Origin: Bettongia penicillata ogilbyi
Lineage: Eukaryota; Chordata; Mammalia; Diprotodontia; Potoroidae
DNA length: 64,000 nt
Direction of reading: 5' to 3'
Assembly (NCBI GenBank): GCA_023548195.1
Contig: JAJHZJ010000416.1
Span: 558,001 to 622,000, forward strand
In this document: positions 22,605 through 33,618 of the stretch, one piece after another
How the letters are laid out: the number at the start of each line of letters is the position of its first letter
Numbering within the stretch: position 1 is the stretch's first letter
Program-made: the position numbers and the translations under genes
Notes under the pieces: generated by a model
Database searches by the model: none
Seen by the model: only the letters and a program-made list of their open reading frames with translations
What the model was told of the DNA's origin: nothing

Positions 22605-22745
22605 ACTCAAGAAAGAGCTAATCTATAGGACCTTGGCCAAGTGCCTTAACTCCTATGGACTTTCCCTTCTTCAACTATAAAATTAGAGAACAGGATGAAA
22701 TGACTCCTAAGGTCCAGGCTCTACAAGTATGATCCTGTGAATCTT
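22605..22745 (+). mobile_element. MIR-like SINE fragment
   Basis: The text 'ggaccttggccaagtgcctt', 'actataaaattagagaacag' and 'gactcctaaggtccaggctc' is a diverged MIR-class core and tail. Confidence 0.5.
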
Positions 22746-23350
22746 TATTAACTCCATTATTTTGATTCCCAGGATATAACTTTCCTCTGCATGTAGGCAG
22801 CTTCTGCCTCTGGTTTCTGATGGGCAGAACTTGCCCATATAGGTTCAATTTCATACAGAATTTAATATATTGTTAAAAACACTAGCCAAGTAATGAATAC
22901 TCTAAGAAGGGAGTTCTCCATGAATACTGAATAGATAAGAACATGAGCACAGAGCTCAAATGTAGGCAAATCATTATTCTAACTACAGGCTCTTTTAATG
23001 CCTAACTTTACCCTTAATTTTATGCATACTCCCTTCTAGACCTGGGACTGTTTCCAGTGGATACATGTGTGCGTTTCCAGTTTTTGTTTTCAATGAGCCA
23101 TGTTTACTGGAATAGGAGGTTTGAAAAGCAGATCTTAACTGAGATAGCTTTGGGAGTATGTGGGTGAAAATGATCAGACCCGAAGTGGGTTTGGCCCTGG
23201 GCCTTTGCTTTCTCCCCTGTTGTTATCTTATTTTTATAGACTGGCATCTTTTGTTTTACAACACTACTCATGCAAAGCCAGGATAGAATAAAATTCTCCT
23301 AACCTTCTAAAGACACAGACCAGGAATTGGGAAAACCTGGTGGTCTGTTT
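22746..23350. other. Unassigned region
   Basis: I see nothing assignable here. Confidence 0.4.
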
Positions 23351-23354
23351 CACT

Positions 23355-23600
23355 ACAGAATCATAAATTCTTGAAGCTGAAAGGGTCCTTGGAGGTCATG
23401 TCATCAAACCTCCTTAAATTACAGAGGAGAAAAAGTTAACCCATTCAGTCAATCAGCAAACATTTATTAAGCATTTACTATGTGCCAGGGACTGTGCTAG
23501 GCACTGCAGATATAAAGAAAGGTGAATGAACGGTCCCTGACTTTGGGGAGCTCACATTCAAATGGGGGAGATTATAAATCAGATGACATTTACAGTCTAC
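23355..23600 (+). mobile_element. L3/MIR3-like end followed by ancient repeat head
   Basis: 23355-23440 has 'agaatcataaattcttgaag' and 'gggtccttggaggtcatgtc'. 23450-23600 has 'cagcaaacatttattaagca', 'tactatgtgccagggactgt', 'gctaggcactgcagatataa' and 'ggggagctcacattcaaat', the head of the ancient repeat at 29885. Confidence 0.55.
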
Positions 23601-23627
23601 TAAGAGTTGATGAGATTTGCCCAAATT

Positions 23628-23660
<33 letters not shown>
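23628..23660. repeat. (CT)n microsatellite
   Basis: A nearly pure CT run broken by a single TTT. Confidence 0.95.
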
Positions 23661-23907
23661 AGTGATACAGGTGACAATAGAATCTATATCTTATGGCTTC
23701 CATAAAATCATACAATTTTTATAGCTGGAAGGGATTTTAGAAATCCCTGCCTAGTTCATCAATCCCCTCTAAAACAATTGGGGGACTGGTATACATGAAC
23801 CTAGTTTTTCAAGTATGTGCCGTGTGCTCTACTTGTTGCCAGCCCACCCAGAGGCTTGATGAGCCTGCTTTTAGGTGACTAAGTATAGGAGATGGAATGG
23901 TCTAGAT

Positions 23908-24083
23908 CAGGGGTGGGGAACCTATGACCTCAAGACCACATGTGGCCCACTAGGTCCTTAAGTGTGGCCCTTTGAATTCAAATTTCATAGAACAAATCCT
24001 TCAGTTTTGATTTGGTCAAAGTGCCATGCTTGAGGATCTAGAGGGCCACATGTGATCACAAGGCCTCAAGTTTCCCACCTCTG
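23908..24083. mobile_element. hAT-like MITE with terminal inverted repeats
   Basis: It begins CAGGGGTGGGGAACCTATGA and ends in the complement, 'agtttcccacctctg'. The two halves are near-palindromic ('ctaggtccttaagtgtgg' / 'ttgaggatctagaggg'). The left 8-bp flank is GTCTAGAT, the hAT-preferred nTCTAGAn target. The right flank ATTTAGGC differs only by transitions. No coding capacity. Confidence 0.8.
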
Positions 24084-24849
24084 ATTTAGGCTATAAGCTG
24101 ATCAGCTTTGAAAGGTAAGAACCACCAGAGGCACAGGAACTATATTCTGTAGCTGTTTGTTGGCAGCCAAGTATGGTGAGGAGCTAGCCCTGAGAAGTGA
24201 CCTGTTCCACCCAACCCAGCTATGGATCAGCTTGGCAGCAGAGACCCTGTATCCTCTAAGTGAGAGAGCAACTTCTCCATCAGCAATGGTGTACTCCAAA
24301 GGGAAGAGACAAAAGAAATATTTTGTAGAAAACAGTTTAAGTTTGGGTCCAATCTTGTCCAGTGACTGATGTGTAGAGGAGGGAATGTGTCCTTGTTTGA
24401 TAGGATGTCCTTGCTATACTTTCTCAATAAATAGCCCTTTGTAAAAGTTCATTAATGTCAGCTAGATATCAGTGATACCACAGAGATATCAACTGGTCTA
24501 AATTGTATTTGCTTGGATGACCAAGTAGCCTGGAGTTTCACATGTGGCCCTGAGAACAAGGAACAATTTATGTCCCAGCTGTGGCTGTTTGGAAAATAAA
24601 GAGGCATGTTCCCTGATCCAATTAGGGTTCATTCTAGTCTCCTGCCTCTTTGTTCTGTGCTCCCACAGCTTTTTGCTTAGTATGTTTACCCCTAAGATCC
24701 AGATGCAAGGTACAGATCATTGGTTGGTCCTCAACCAGAGTCTGGATTATGGGCCAATGTTTCTGTTAAAAAACAAACAAACAAAAAGCCCCAATAAATC
24801 TTCCTGGTTGAGTCAGGAGAAGAATTTGTTCAGGGACTGTCAAGAAAAA
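24084..24849. other. Unassigned, possibly LTR-like
   Basis: A 'tctcaataaatagcccttt' string at about 24420 looks like an LTR polyadenylation region, but I could not find paired ends or a TATA/CCAAT layout. The short plus and minus frames here are unsupported. Confidence 0.25.
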
Positions 24850-25175
24850 CAACTCTGAAAGATTTAAGAACCCTGATCAATGCAATACAATAACTAGCCA
24901 CGACTCCAGAAGATCAATGATGAATCATGCTTCCCTTCTCTGGGAAGAGACGTGATGCACTAGAGATGCAGAGGCAGACATCTTCACAAATGGCTAACGT
25001 GTGGATTTGTTTTGCTTGACTTCACTATTTGTTATAACAGGACCATTTTTTATGGGGGGGGAGGAAGTCAAAAAGAAATTGAGAGACTTGGAGGGGAGAG
25101 GGTAGCAACAGTGACATCAGAGAAAGGAAAGAAAGAAAAGCGTTTTAATGGAACATTTTTTAAAATAAATAGAAG
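24850..25175 (+). mobile_element. LINE-1 3' UTR fragment
   Basis: The text 'ccctgatcaatgcaatacaa', 'cacgactccagaagatcaat' and 'tggatttgttttgcttgact' matches the 3' end of the L1 at 17100-17330 in this window, followed by a purine-rich tail. Confidence 0.65.
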
Positions 25176-25342
25176 AGAATAGAGGGGAGTTCTGAAAAAG
25201 ATATTGATAAGCAGGAGAGATTTGAAACTAAAATGTTGAAATTTATATACTTAAGTGGTAGATAATAGAAAGTCATGGTTTCATAAGCAATCTTCTTTTC
25301 CTATTTTTTAAATTATGGAAATGTTGAAAGAAGAAAGGAACA

Positions 25343-25578
25343 AGCATTTTTGTATGCGCTAAGTGCTTTACAAATGTTATCTCATATGATTCCCCACAAC
25401 AACCCTCTGAGATAAGTAAGTGCTCTTATTATTCCCATTTTACAGATGAGAAAACTGAGGCAAAGTTTATGTGACTTACCCAAGGTCATATAGCCATTCT
25501 GTAGCTGAGACCAGATTTGAACTTGGGTTTTCCTGACTCCAGATCTGGCACTCTATCCATAGGGTCACCCAGTTGCTT
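25343..25578 (-). mobile_element. MIR/THER-type SINE (antisense)
   Basis: The plus strand reads 'gctaagtgctttacaaatgt', 'cacaacaaccctctgagata', 'cccattttacagatgagaaa', 'tttgaacttgggttttcctg' and 'ctatccatagggtcaccca'. It is a full SINE in reverse. Confidence 0.8.
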
Positions 25579-26520
25579 CATAAATGTTTACATTTGTTTG
25601 TGTGTCAAGTATATGATAAAAAAGAGAAATTGAGTCCCACAATCTCTGTTATCTAGTTCACTGAATCTCAGACACAGACATGCCCCCAAAAGATTAGGAA
25701 AAAACTCAGAAAATATTAAAAGGGTTATTGACTGACCTTGTGAGACAGTGTTACCATCACCCAAACCCTTCAATAATTTCTGATCCCCAGAACCTCAGGC
25801 TGCTTGCAAAATGGTCTGATGCATAGGAACTCCTCAGTGACATGAACATCACAAGGGAACATGAAACACAGACACACTGTGAAAACCAGCCAGGTTAACC
25901 AAACCCTCAGGGTCAAACTACCCTGCTACAAAGAGATGCCACCCAGCTTCCATGCTCTCCCTTCCTGCCGACACGCACAGTTCTTCTACTGCAGTAAAAA
26001 GAACCATTTTAAACACCACCCCAGTCTAGACTTGCTCGCTGCTTTAATAAAGGCTGCTGCCATTGTTAACAGGCCATCAGGAAGTAGACACCCCACAGAT
26101 TTCCTGCCCTGACTTTTTGGTTGAGGTGACACCTTCAAGGACCAGTCCATTCCATGCCAATCTCCCTGTTGTTTCGGAGCAATGATGTAGTCTTGTCACC
26201 TGGCTCAATCTTTGTTCTTTTGAATGATTCCAGTTCTGGAATTTGGAATCTGGCATAAACAACTGCATGCCTCCCACTTCTGGTCTGGCTTAATGCCTGA
26301 TGTCAACAGTGCAAATACACCCTGACTGACAACTAGGAGACTCCCCGGACCAGCGTGCAGGCATTGGATGAAAAGTAAGCGGAGCCTCATGGTCCTGGGG
26401 AAGGCCATGACCACCATGGAAGTGTCTCAGGCACAGTTAGCTTTCAAACGAGCTGGGGCTGAGAAGAGGCGAATGTTTAAAAGATAACAAAATTAGGATG
26501 GGTGCTCATTAGATTAAATT
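25579..26520. other. Unassigned region
   Basis: Short open frames on both strands (for example 25861-26112 plus, 26205-26417 minus) have no splice-site pairing or known motif. I recognise no repeat. Confidence 0.35.
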
Positions 26521-26830
26521 GAAAAGGTATTTATTAAGTTCCTACTGAGCCCAGAACACCACACTGGTTGCCAAATGAGGTGTAAAGTTTAAATAAGACA
26601 AAAAGCCTCTCTTTGTGGAACATAAACTCTCATGGGGTAATAAAATGTACAAATATGACTATAATATAAAATAATGCCAAAGTATTGTGGATTTAGTACT
26701 GGAAGGTACCACTTTAGACATGAATAGCTGAGGCCTCCAGAAAGGTTTGGCCCGAGGTCAGATTTCAACAGTGTCATTCTGACTATAATTCCAGTTCACT
26801 TTCCACTCTATCATACTGCTTCTCACTAGA
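26521..26830 (+). mobile_element. Ancient repeat and MIR remnants
   Basis: The text 'ggtatttattaagttcctac' and 'aacataaactctcatggggt' echoes the ancient repeat head and middle. 'aggtcagatttcaacagtgt' and 'cactctatcatactgcttct' echo a MIR 3' half. Very diverged. Confidence 0.4.
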
Positions 26831-27494
26831 AAAATGCAAAACAAAGAGTTGTAGAAGACCTAAGAGGAAAAAATCAGAGACCAAAGTGGGGAGGGGATGG
26901 GAGAAGGGAAGGAAAGTCAAGAGGGTGGACTTTGAATTTGAATTGAACCTTTAAAAGATTCCTGTTTAAGGCGGTTATGCTAGGCTATCAGAACCACCAG
27001 TGGTGTCCTCCAGTGACCTTATTAAGGCTCCTTGTCTCAATATTTCTGAAGTAAGTTATTACAGTGGAAACTATTTAGTTTCCCAGATGTGAAGCATGAG
27101 CAGAACTATATGACCTTGGAAATTCTTCACCTGTAGTGTTTTGGGATCATACCCCTTTCTGACCTTGTGGGTTGAATTTGTATGCCTCTCCCAGGAACTA
27201 GCACTCTGAGATTGGCCCAGGGAGGCTGGCTGGTAGGTGTGTTCCTGGGAAAACAGGGGCCTTAGTCATCTGTGTTTATTAGTAGGTAGCCTAAAAACTA
27301 TGGGAACTGGCCTGACCTGGTCAGATCTAGGAATGACAGACTCTAATGAAAACTCGTCCCAGATTAAACAAACACACTTTGTTCTGAGAGTATGACTCTG
27401 AGGTGCCCTGGAGGTCAACCACAGAAAGAGAACAGAACACTGAAAGCAAATGGCTTGTTTTATCCTCTCTCATAATTATCACAAGGGCTAAATC
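26831..27494. other. Unassigned region
   Basis: Nothing recognisable between the old repeat and the L3 3' end. Confidence 0.35.
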
Positions 27495-27671
27495 TAAAAT
27501 AAGAGAATCGTAGAATTTGAGGACTGGAAAAGACTTCAGTGACCATCTAGTCTAACTAATACCCCAAACAAATCCATAGTGACACGTGGTCATCCAGCAT
27601 CTGGATTAAAAGCCCCAGATGAAGGGTAACCCACTACACCCCGTAGCAAAGGCGAGGCCATTACATCCCAC

Positions 27672-28140
27672 AGTAAAGGAAGTGAGGTGGTACAGTATCA
27701 CGGTACTGGGCCTAGAGTCAGGAAGACCTGAGTTCAAATCCAGCCTCAGACACTAACTGTGTGATCTTGGATGTCTATGTGCCTCAGCTTCCTCAGCTGA
27801 AAAAAAGATATAATGCCTAATTCCCAGGGTTGTTGGGGGAATTAAATGAGATATTTGTAAAGCACTTAGCACAGTTTTTGTTGTTGTTCAGTTCTTTATA
27901 GTCATGTCTGAATCTTCATGACCCTGTTGGGGTTTTCTTGCCATAGATACCGGAGTAGTTTGTTATTTTCTTTTCCAGTTCATTTTACAGATGAGGAAAC
28001 TGAAGCAAATAGAGTTAAGTTGCCCAGGGTCACCCAGCTAATAATTGTCTGAGGCTGAATTTTAACTTAGAAGAAAGTGCACCCAACTGAGCACAGTACC
28101 TGGCACAGTAGGCACTGAATGAGCACTTGTTTTCTTCCTT
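27672..28140 (+). mobile_element. SINE with MIR-type tail, split by an opposite SINE
   Basis: The head 'gtgaggtggtacagtatcac' and 'tcaggaagacctgagttcaa' leads to 'tgtaaagcacttagcacagt' at 27875. The tail resumes at 28098 with 'acctggcacagtaggcactg'. A reverse-oriented SINE sits between the halves. It landed in the L3 3' region. Confidence 0.8.
27876..28089 (-). mobile_element. SINE with RTE tail inserted in another SINE
   Basis: The plus strand starts 'ttttgttgttgttcagttct' and reads 'ggggttttcttgccatagat' and 'cattttacagatgaggaaac', the complement of an RTE-tailed SINE. The flanking direct repeat AGCACAGT at 27868-27875 and 28090-28097 is a target duplication. Confidence 0.85.
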
Positions 28141-28455
28141 CCAAGGCACCCCATTCCACTTTGGGACGTTCTAATTGTTAGGAAGCTTTTCCTGGCATTG
28201 AGACCAAATTTGCCCCTTCGCAGCTTCCGCTCATTGCCTGTGGTTTGGTTGTCTGGAGTCAGACAGAAACTACTGCCTCTTCCACATCACAGAGCTTCAG
28301 ATACCAAGGACAGCTACTTCCCTCCCCAACCCCCCCCACCCCCACCCCCAGTCTTCTTTTCTCAAGGCTAAACATTCCCTTCAGCTGTTCATGATAAGAC
28401 CTGCACTCAAGACCTTTCACTACTGTGCCTATTCTCCTCTGGACAGTCTGTAGTG

Positions 28456-28553
28456 GAGGGGTGGGGAACCTGTGGCCTTAAGGTCACATGTAGCCCTCCA
28501 GGTCCTCAAGTGCAGCCACATGTGACCTCGAGACTGCAGGTTCCCCATTCCTG
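28456..28553. mobile_element. hAT-like MITE, short internally deleted copy
   Basis: Termini 'gaggggtggggaacctgtgg' and 'ctgcaggttccccattcctg' form the inverted repeat. The 8-bp flanks CTGTAGTG (28448-28455) and CTCTAGTG (28554-28561) match at 7 of 8 positions, as for hAT insertions. It lies in L3 3' UTR. Confidence 0.8.
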
Positions 28554-29169
28554 CTCTAGTGTTCCTGCTAAACTATCCTGCCCAAAACTGAACACAATAC
28601 TCCAGACGCCTGTCCGGGGCAGAGTACAGAGGGTCTATCACCTCCCTATTCTTGGAACTTTGTTTCTCCCAAAGCAGCATAAGATGTTTTTAGATTTGGG
28701 GGTTGCCACATCACACTGATGACTCCACTAAAACTGCCATACTTTTTTTCAGACAGCTCTTGAACCATGCATCCTCCATTTTATACTCATAAGTTTGATT
28801 TTTTGAAGTAAAACACAAGTCTTTACATTTCTCCCCAGTGGATTGTACTTTATTAGATTCATGCCAAGACTAGAGCCTGTCAAGATGATTTTTTTGGATC
28901 CTTTCATTAGCTGGTAGCTCTCCCTCCCTAGAAATCATCCACAAATTTGATGAGTATGTTATCTATACCCTTATCCAAGTGACTAATGAAAATGTTAAAC
29001 AAGACAGGATCAACCACAGAACCTTGAGCCTCATTAAACCACTAACAACTGCTCTTTGAATCTGGTCAGTTAACCAGTCCCACACCCACCTCATTGTATT
29101 ATTGTCTGGTCCACTCCCCCTCCATCTTCTCCACAAGAATGGTATAAGATTCTTCATCAAATGTGTAAA

Positions 29170-29432
29170 AGGCAGCATGCCATAGTGAACAGAGAGCAGG
29201 CCTCAGCCAGAAAACGCGGGTCTGAGTCCCATTTCTGCTTCAATACTACCTCTGCCACAGAATGACTGTGTGACCCTGTGCAAGTCAGTCACTTAATCTC
29301 TCAATTTTCTAGCCAGTGCTTCCTAAATTGTGGGTGGGGTCATAGCCCACCGTTTAAGAAGTGCTTGAAGGGGTCTCAAATGGAAAAAGTTGAAGAAGCC
29401 CTTCTCTAAGCCCTCTCTAAGGCTGAAGGTGT
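29170..29432 (+). mobile_element. MIR-like SINE plus short hAT-like scrap
   Basis: 29175-29310 reads as a MIR-class head and core ('gtgtgaccctgtgcaagtca'). 29315-29400 ('cagtgcttcctaaattgtgg', 'gtgcttgaaggggtctcaaa') resembles a short hAT-type element. Together they separate two L3 pieces. Confidence 0.5.
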
Positions 29433-29660
29433 AGATCTACCTTGGAAAAAAAAATTTTCTCATTAAGGAGTTCTATATACCACTAAAAATATGGGTCTAG
29501 TTCCTATCCCTAGAAAACGCTTTACTGAAATCCAGTGAAATAATTTCTATAGAGAATCCCAGGTCTCCTGATTTAGTAACTTGGACAAAAAAGGAGCTAA
29601 GATCTTTATGGGATCATGAGGGCTCTTTACTGTCACTACTTCCTTTTCTAAATGTTCAAC

Positions 29661-29884
29661 TGCCTCTTTCATCTACTCCAAGACCCTGAGCCCAGGAGTT
29701 CTGGGCATCTTCGTGTTTCCAAGTCCACAAGCCCTGCTTCCATTCTGGCTCCCATGAGTCATCACTTGGGGGAGTAACACTTGTGGAGGAGAGGTCTGCT
29801 CTCCATCTCCCCCGCTTACCAAAACCCGCTGCTAACAGACTGTCACCAATGGGACAAGCAAACCAATCTGAAGTCAATAAATCA
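29661..29884. other. Unassigned insert
   Basis: Non-L3 sequence. The string 'gtaacacttgtggagga' at about 29776 resembles 'gcaacacttgtggagaa' at about 30868, hinting at two pieces of one unrecognised element. Confidence 0.3.
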
Positions 29885-30450
29885 AGTCAAATCAATGAGC
29901 ATTTATTATCTACTATGTGTGAGGCACTGTGCTAAGTACTAGGGATACAAAGAAAAGCCAAAAAAAAATTGATCCTTAGTTTCAAGGAGCTCACAGTCTG
30001 ATGGGGAAGACAAAACAACATGCAAGCAACTATGTATAATTCAGGACACACACACACAACTGGAGATGATCTCCAAGGGATGGAACAAAGATTAATGAGT
30101 ACTGGGAAAGGTTTCTTACAAAAGATAAGACTAGGTGAAACCTGAAGGAAACCAGGGAAATAAGGAGACAGAGATTGGAAGGGAAAGATTTCTAGGCAAG
30201 GGGTGGAAATTCCAGGAACTGGGAGATGGAGTGTCTTGTTCAAAGAACAGCAAGGGAATAATAACATTGGAATGTAGAGTATGTGGATGGGATGTAAGAT
30301 GTAAAAAGACTGGAAAGGTAGTATGGCAGGAGTAGGTTGTGAAGGGCTTTGAATGCCAAAAAGAAGGTTTTATATTTGATTCTGGAGGTGATGGGGAGTC
30401 ACTGGAGTTAATTGATTAGGAGGTCAGACTTGTATTTTTGGAAGATCAGT
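29885..30450 (+). mobile_element. Ancient mammalian interspersed repeat, longest copy
   Basis: Landmarks in order: 'gagcatttattatctactat', 'ggcactgtgctaagtactag', 'aaggagctcacagtctgatg', 'ggagatggagtgtcttgttc' and 'gaagggctttgaatgccaaa', then 'gggagtcactggagttaatt'. Shorter copies lie near 18.9, 19.8, 23.5 and 60.6 kb. The pattern is common in mammals. I cannot name the family with certainty, and no coding sequence is visible. Confidence 0.6.
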
Positions 30451-30454
30451 ATGA

Positions 30455-30655
30455 CAGTTTGATGGCATACACATCAAAATTGTAGATGACACAAGGCTAG
30501 GGAGGGATAGCTACCAATGATGACAGGATGCAAAAAAGATTTTTCACAGGTTATAGTATTGGTATGAATCTATTAAGATACAATTTATTTGGGATAAATG
30601 TAAAGACTTGTGTTTGGGTTCAAAAACTCAAACTCACAAGTAGAAATTGGGGTAG
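30455..30655 (+). mobile_element. L3/CR1 fragment (sense)
   Basis: The text 'aaaattgtagatgacacaag', 'ggataaatgtaaagacttgt' and 'gtttgggttcaaaaactcaa' matches the CR1/L3 RT 3' region, with ADDT-like text now 'gtagatgacac'. It is on the strand opposite the large L3. Confidence 0.6.
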
Positions 30656-31364
30656 GTATGGCGTAGAATGGAATGGAGCAGCAGGTACCCTGAGAGAAAG
30701 ATAGGAAATGGCATGAGCCAGTTGAATCAAGTTGCCTTGAATACTACATCTCCTCAGACCTTGGCGGAAAAAGCCAAGAATCCTGATACCAAGAGGTTAG
30801 GGAGTAGCAGTGCTCCCTGGATTACTAATCCTGCTTCATTCTTAGGCTTTATGATCATATCTAAGGGAGCAACACTTGTGGAGAACCATCCATGCCACGA
30901 CCAATACCAGTGGACAACCGATTACCCCTGATAGGCAGGTAAACCCAATGAAACAGCATGCCTCGCCCCAGACCACAAATCCTGCTTCTAAGCTTGCCCC
31001 ATTATCTAAGGTCCAGTAAGCAACCTTTATAGAGATGTGACCTCATGACTTACTTTGCATATGTGGAGGTCCAACTTCCTCAGTAGCTATAGGTATTAAA
31101 GAAGTCCTTAGAACACTTAAATAGTTCATCGTTAGAAACTGGTATCATTTTATTAATCTAAGTGACGTTAAAGAAGATACATTAGCATCTGCTTTACTAC
31201 AGCAACATAGCAACTATTGGACCATTCTATCTAATTTGCAGCTGAAACTGCCTAATATATATGACCACTTCTCATTAGAATGTGAACTCCATGTATCCCT
31301 AGGACTTAATACAGTGTTTTGAACATAGCAAGTGCTTAATTAGTATCTTTTCATTCTTTCAAGA
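30656..31364. other. Unassigned, with L2-like end
   Basis: 30660-31265 has no recognisable gene or family. 31270-31345 resembles an L2 terminus ('cattagaatgtgaactccat', 'agcaagtgcttaattagta'). Confidence 0.35.
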
Positions 31365-33335
31365 CTTTTCACAGGAACTTTGCACAGTTAAGTTCACTGA
31401 CCTATACTTATGGCAGATTCTGTTCCCTTCCTTTTTTTGAAAATTAAGACATTTACCCATCTTGCATTCTCCATGGTCTTTCAAATACAGTGGCTAAGTA
31501 ATAATAAGGGAAAGTCATTTTCATATCAAAGGATGTGATTCACATGAGCTGATTTCATGGGTACCAGGTACCTTATGATCAATCTTATTCCTTATCTTGG
31601 TTATCAGCTCCCTAGTAGCCATTTCTATTGTGTCATTTCCAGGATAAAGGCATTCTTCTTGGCAAAGAAAAAAATTAAGGGGTGGAGCCAAGATAGCAGA
31701 GTAGAAGAACAGACCTGCTCTGGCTCTACCCCTGTAGCCCATAAAATACCTATAAAAAATGACTGTAAACAAATTCTACAGGAGCGGAAGCCACAAAACG
31801 ACAGAGTGAAAGAGATTTCCAGCCCAAGACAGCTTAGAAGGCTGACAGGAAAGTGGGCTCAGAGTGGAGCACTGCTCAGCCTTGGCTATGCTGTGCAGCA
31901 GGAACAGGACTAGAGCAGGCTTCATGGCATGGAGTCACTGGTAGCAGCTGTGGGTCCTGGATTTCTCAACTCACAAATGCCAAAGACAGCTTCAAATGTC
32001 AGTGAGAAAGCTCTTTCACCTGGGGGAGAAGGGAGCAGAGTCTGGCCCGAGCCCTGGTCGCAGGACAGTGTCAGGCATTGAGGCAGAAGCATCCATTTTG
32101 GGAGCCCTTGGCCTAAAGACCCTGGGGTTATTGAGTGGCTGATCTGGGTCTCACTTCTGAGAGGAGGTCCTGGGGTGAGGAGGAACACTGATGTGGTGGA
32201 GCTGGTGGAGGCTCTGGAGAGGGAATCCTACTCACAGAGACATGGGCAGAAAACCTTGTGATTGCTTCCAGATCAGAGCACAGGCCAGGAGATTGTGCCC
32301 CTTGATTGTGCTCCTTTGGAGGAACTGAGAGCTTACAGGTCCCCAGGTATACTCTCCACTTGACAAAGGACTCAAAAGTCTTTTACTCTGGCTGGGAAAA
32401 TGCCCAAAAAAGGGGAAAAAAAATAAGACTACAGAAGGTTACTTTCTTGGCAAAAAGGTATTTTTCTTCCATCCTTTCAGATGAGGAAGAATAAAGCATA
32501 CCATCAGAGGAAGATATAAAAGTCAAGGCTTCAATATCCAAAACCTCCAAAAAAATATGCAATAGTCTCAGGCCATAGAAGAACTCAAAAAGGATTTTGG
32601 AAATCAAGCAAGAGAGGTAGAAGAAAAGTTGGGAAGAGAAATGAGAGAGATGCAAGAAAATGATGAAAAGCTAGTCAACAGTTTGTTAAAGGACACCCAA
32701 AAAAAATGCTGAAGCAAATGACACCTTTAAAAATAGACTAACCCAAATGGTGAGTGTGGTCGAAAAAGCCAATGAGGAGAAGAATGCTTTAAAAAGCAGA
32801 AGGGACCAAATGGAAAAGGAGGTTCAAAAGCTCACTGAAGAAAATAGTTCTTTAAAAATTAGAATGGAGGGGGGCGGAGTCAAGATGGCGGAGTAGAAAG
32901 ACGCATGTATGCGAGCTCCGAACCCACAGGCCATAGATTTAATGTAAGAAGAGTTCCCCATAAGTTCTGGATCACTGCAGGGTGTGCAGAAACATAGTGG
33001 AAGAGATTTCTGTTCCAGAGAGCCTTGGAGAGCCGTCCCCAGGGTCCGTCACGCCCCAGAAAGCGGACCCCACCCCAGCGCTGCCCTGGCCGTGGCCCCA
33101 GAGAAGCTGATCCAAGCAGGCTTCAGGGACGGAACCTCCGGCAGCTGAGAAGGTCCCTCTGCCCACAGACGCTACAGGTCAGTGAGAGAGACATCTGGGC
33201 TGGCCGAGAGGGGAACGGGGTGTCTCCGTGACTCGGGGCCCCTCGGGAGGAAGCGGCAGAGGCGGGGGTGGTGGCGGAAGCAGCGGAGGCGCAGTGGCGG
33301 CGGCCCGGGACTCCCCCAGCAGCAGGCAGGATCTT

Positions 33336-33479
33336 CATTACTGAAGGCCTCTGCATAAACCTCCTGAGGGAACTGAGCCTGGGAGGTGGCCCTGCCCCCA
33401 CCTGCCCCATTACTGAAGGTATCTGCATAAAGCCCCTGAGGGAACTGAGCCTGGGAGGCGGCCCTGCCCCCACCCCAGC
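33336..33479 (+). repeat. 72-bp tandem duplication in the HAL1 5' UTR
   Basis: Two units, 33336-33407 and 33408-33479, start CATTACTGAAGG and share 'gagggaactgagcctgggag' and 'ggccctgcccccacc', with a few substitutions. Repeated 5' units can act as promoter monomers in rodent L1s. Here that is only an analogy. Confidence 0.85.
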
Positions 33480-33618
33480 ACCAGAACTAAAGCTCACATT
33501 GAATAGCAGCCATACCTGCCGCGGAAAGCCCATTTGAATCTCAGACCCCAAGCACTAGCTGGGCGGATCTAGGCAGGGGTGGAGAGGAATCTCAGAAGTC
33601 AAGTAACTGGCTGGGAAA

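Noticed and set aside
24100..24430. Possible LTR from an AATAAA-type string
   Set aside because: No TG...CA boundaries, TATA/CCAAT order or target duplication could be identified.
29768..30890. Two similar strings 'acacttgtggag' as ends of one LTR
   Set aside because: Similarity is limited to about 17 bp and no paired termini or signals were found. Left as unassigned.
33123..33551. Minus-strand frame of 142 codons
   Set aside because: It is antisense to the GC-rich HAL1 5' UTR. Its repeated peptide simply mirrors the 72-bp duplication.
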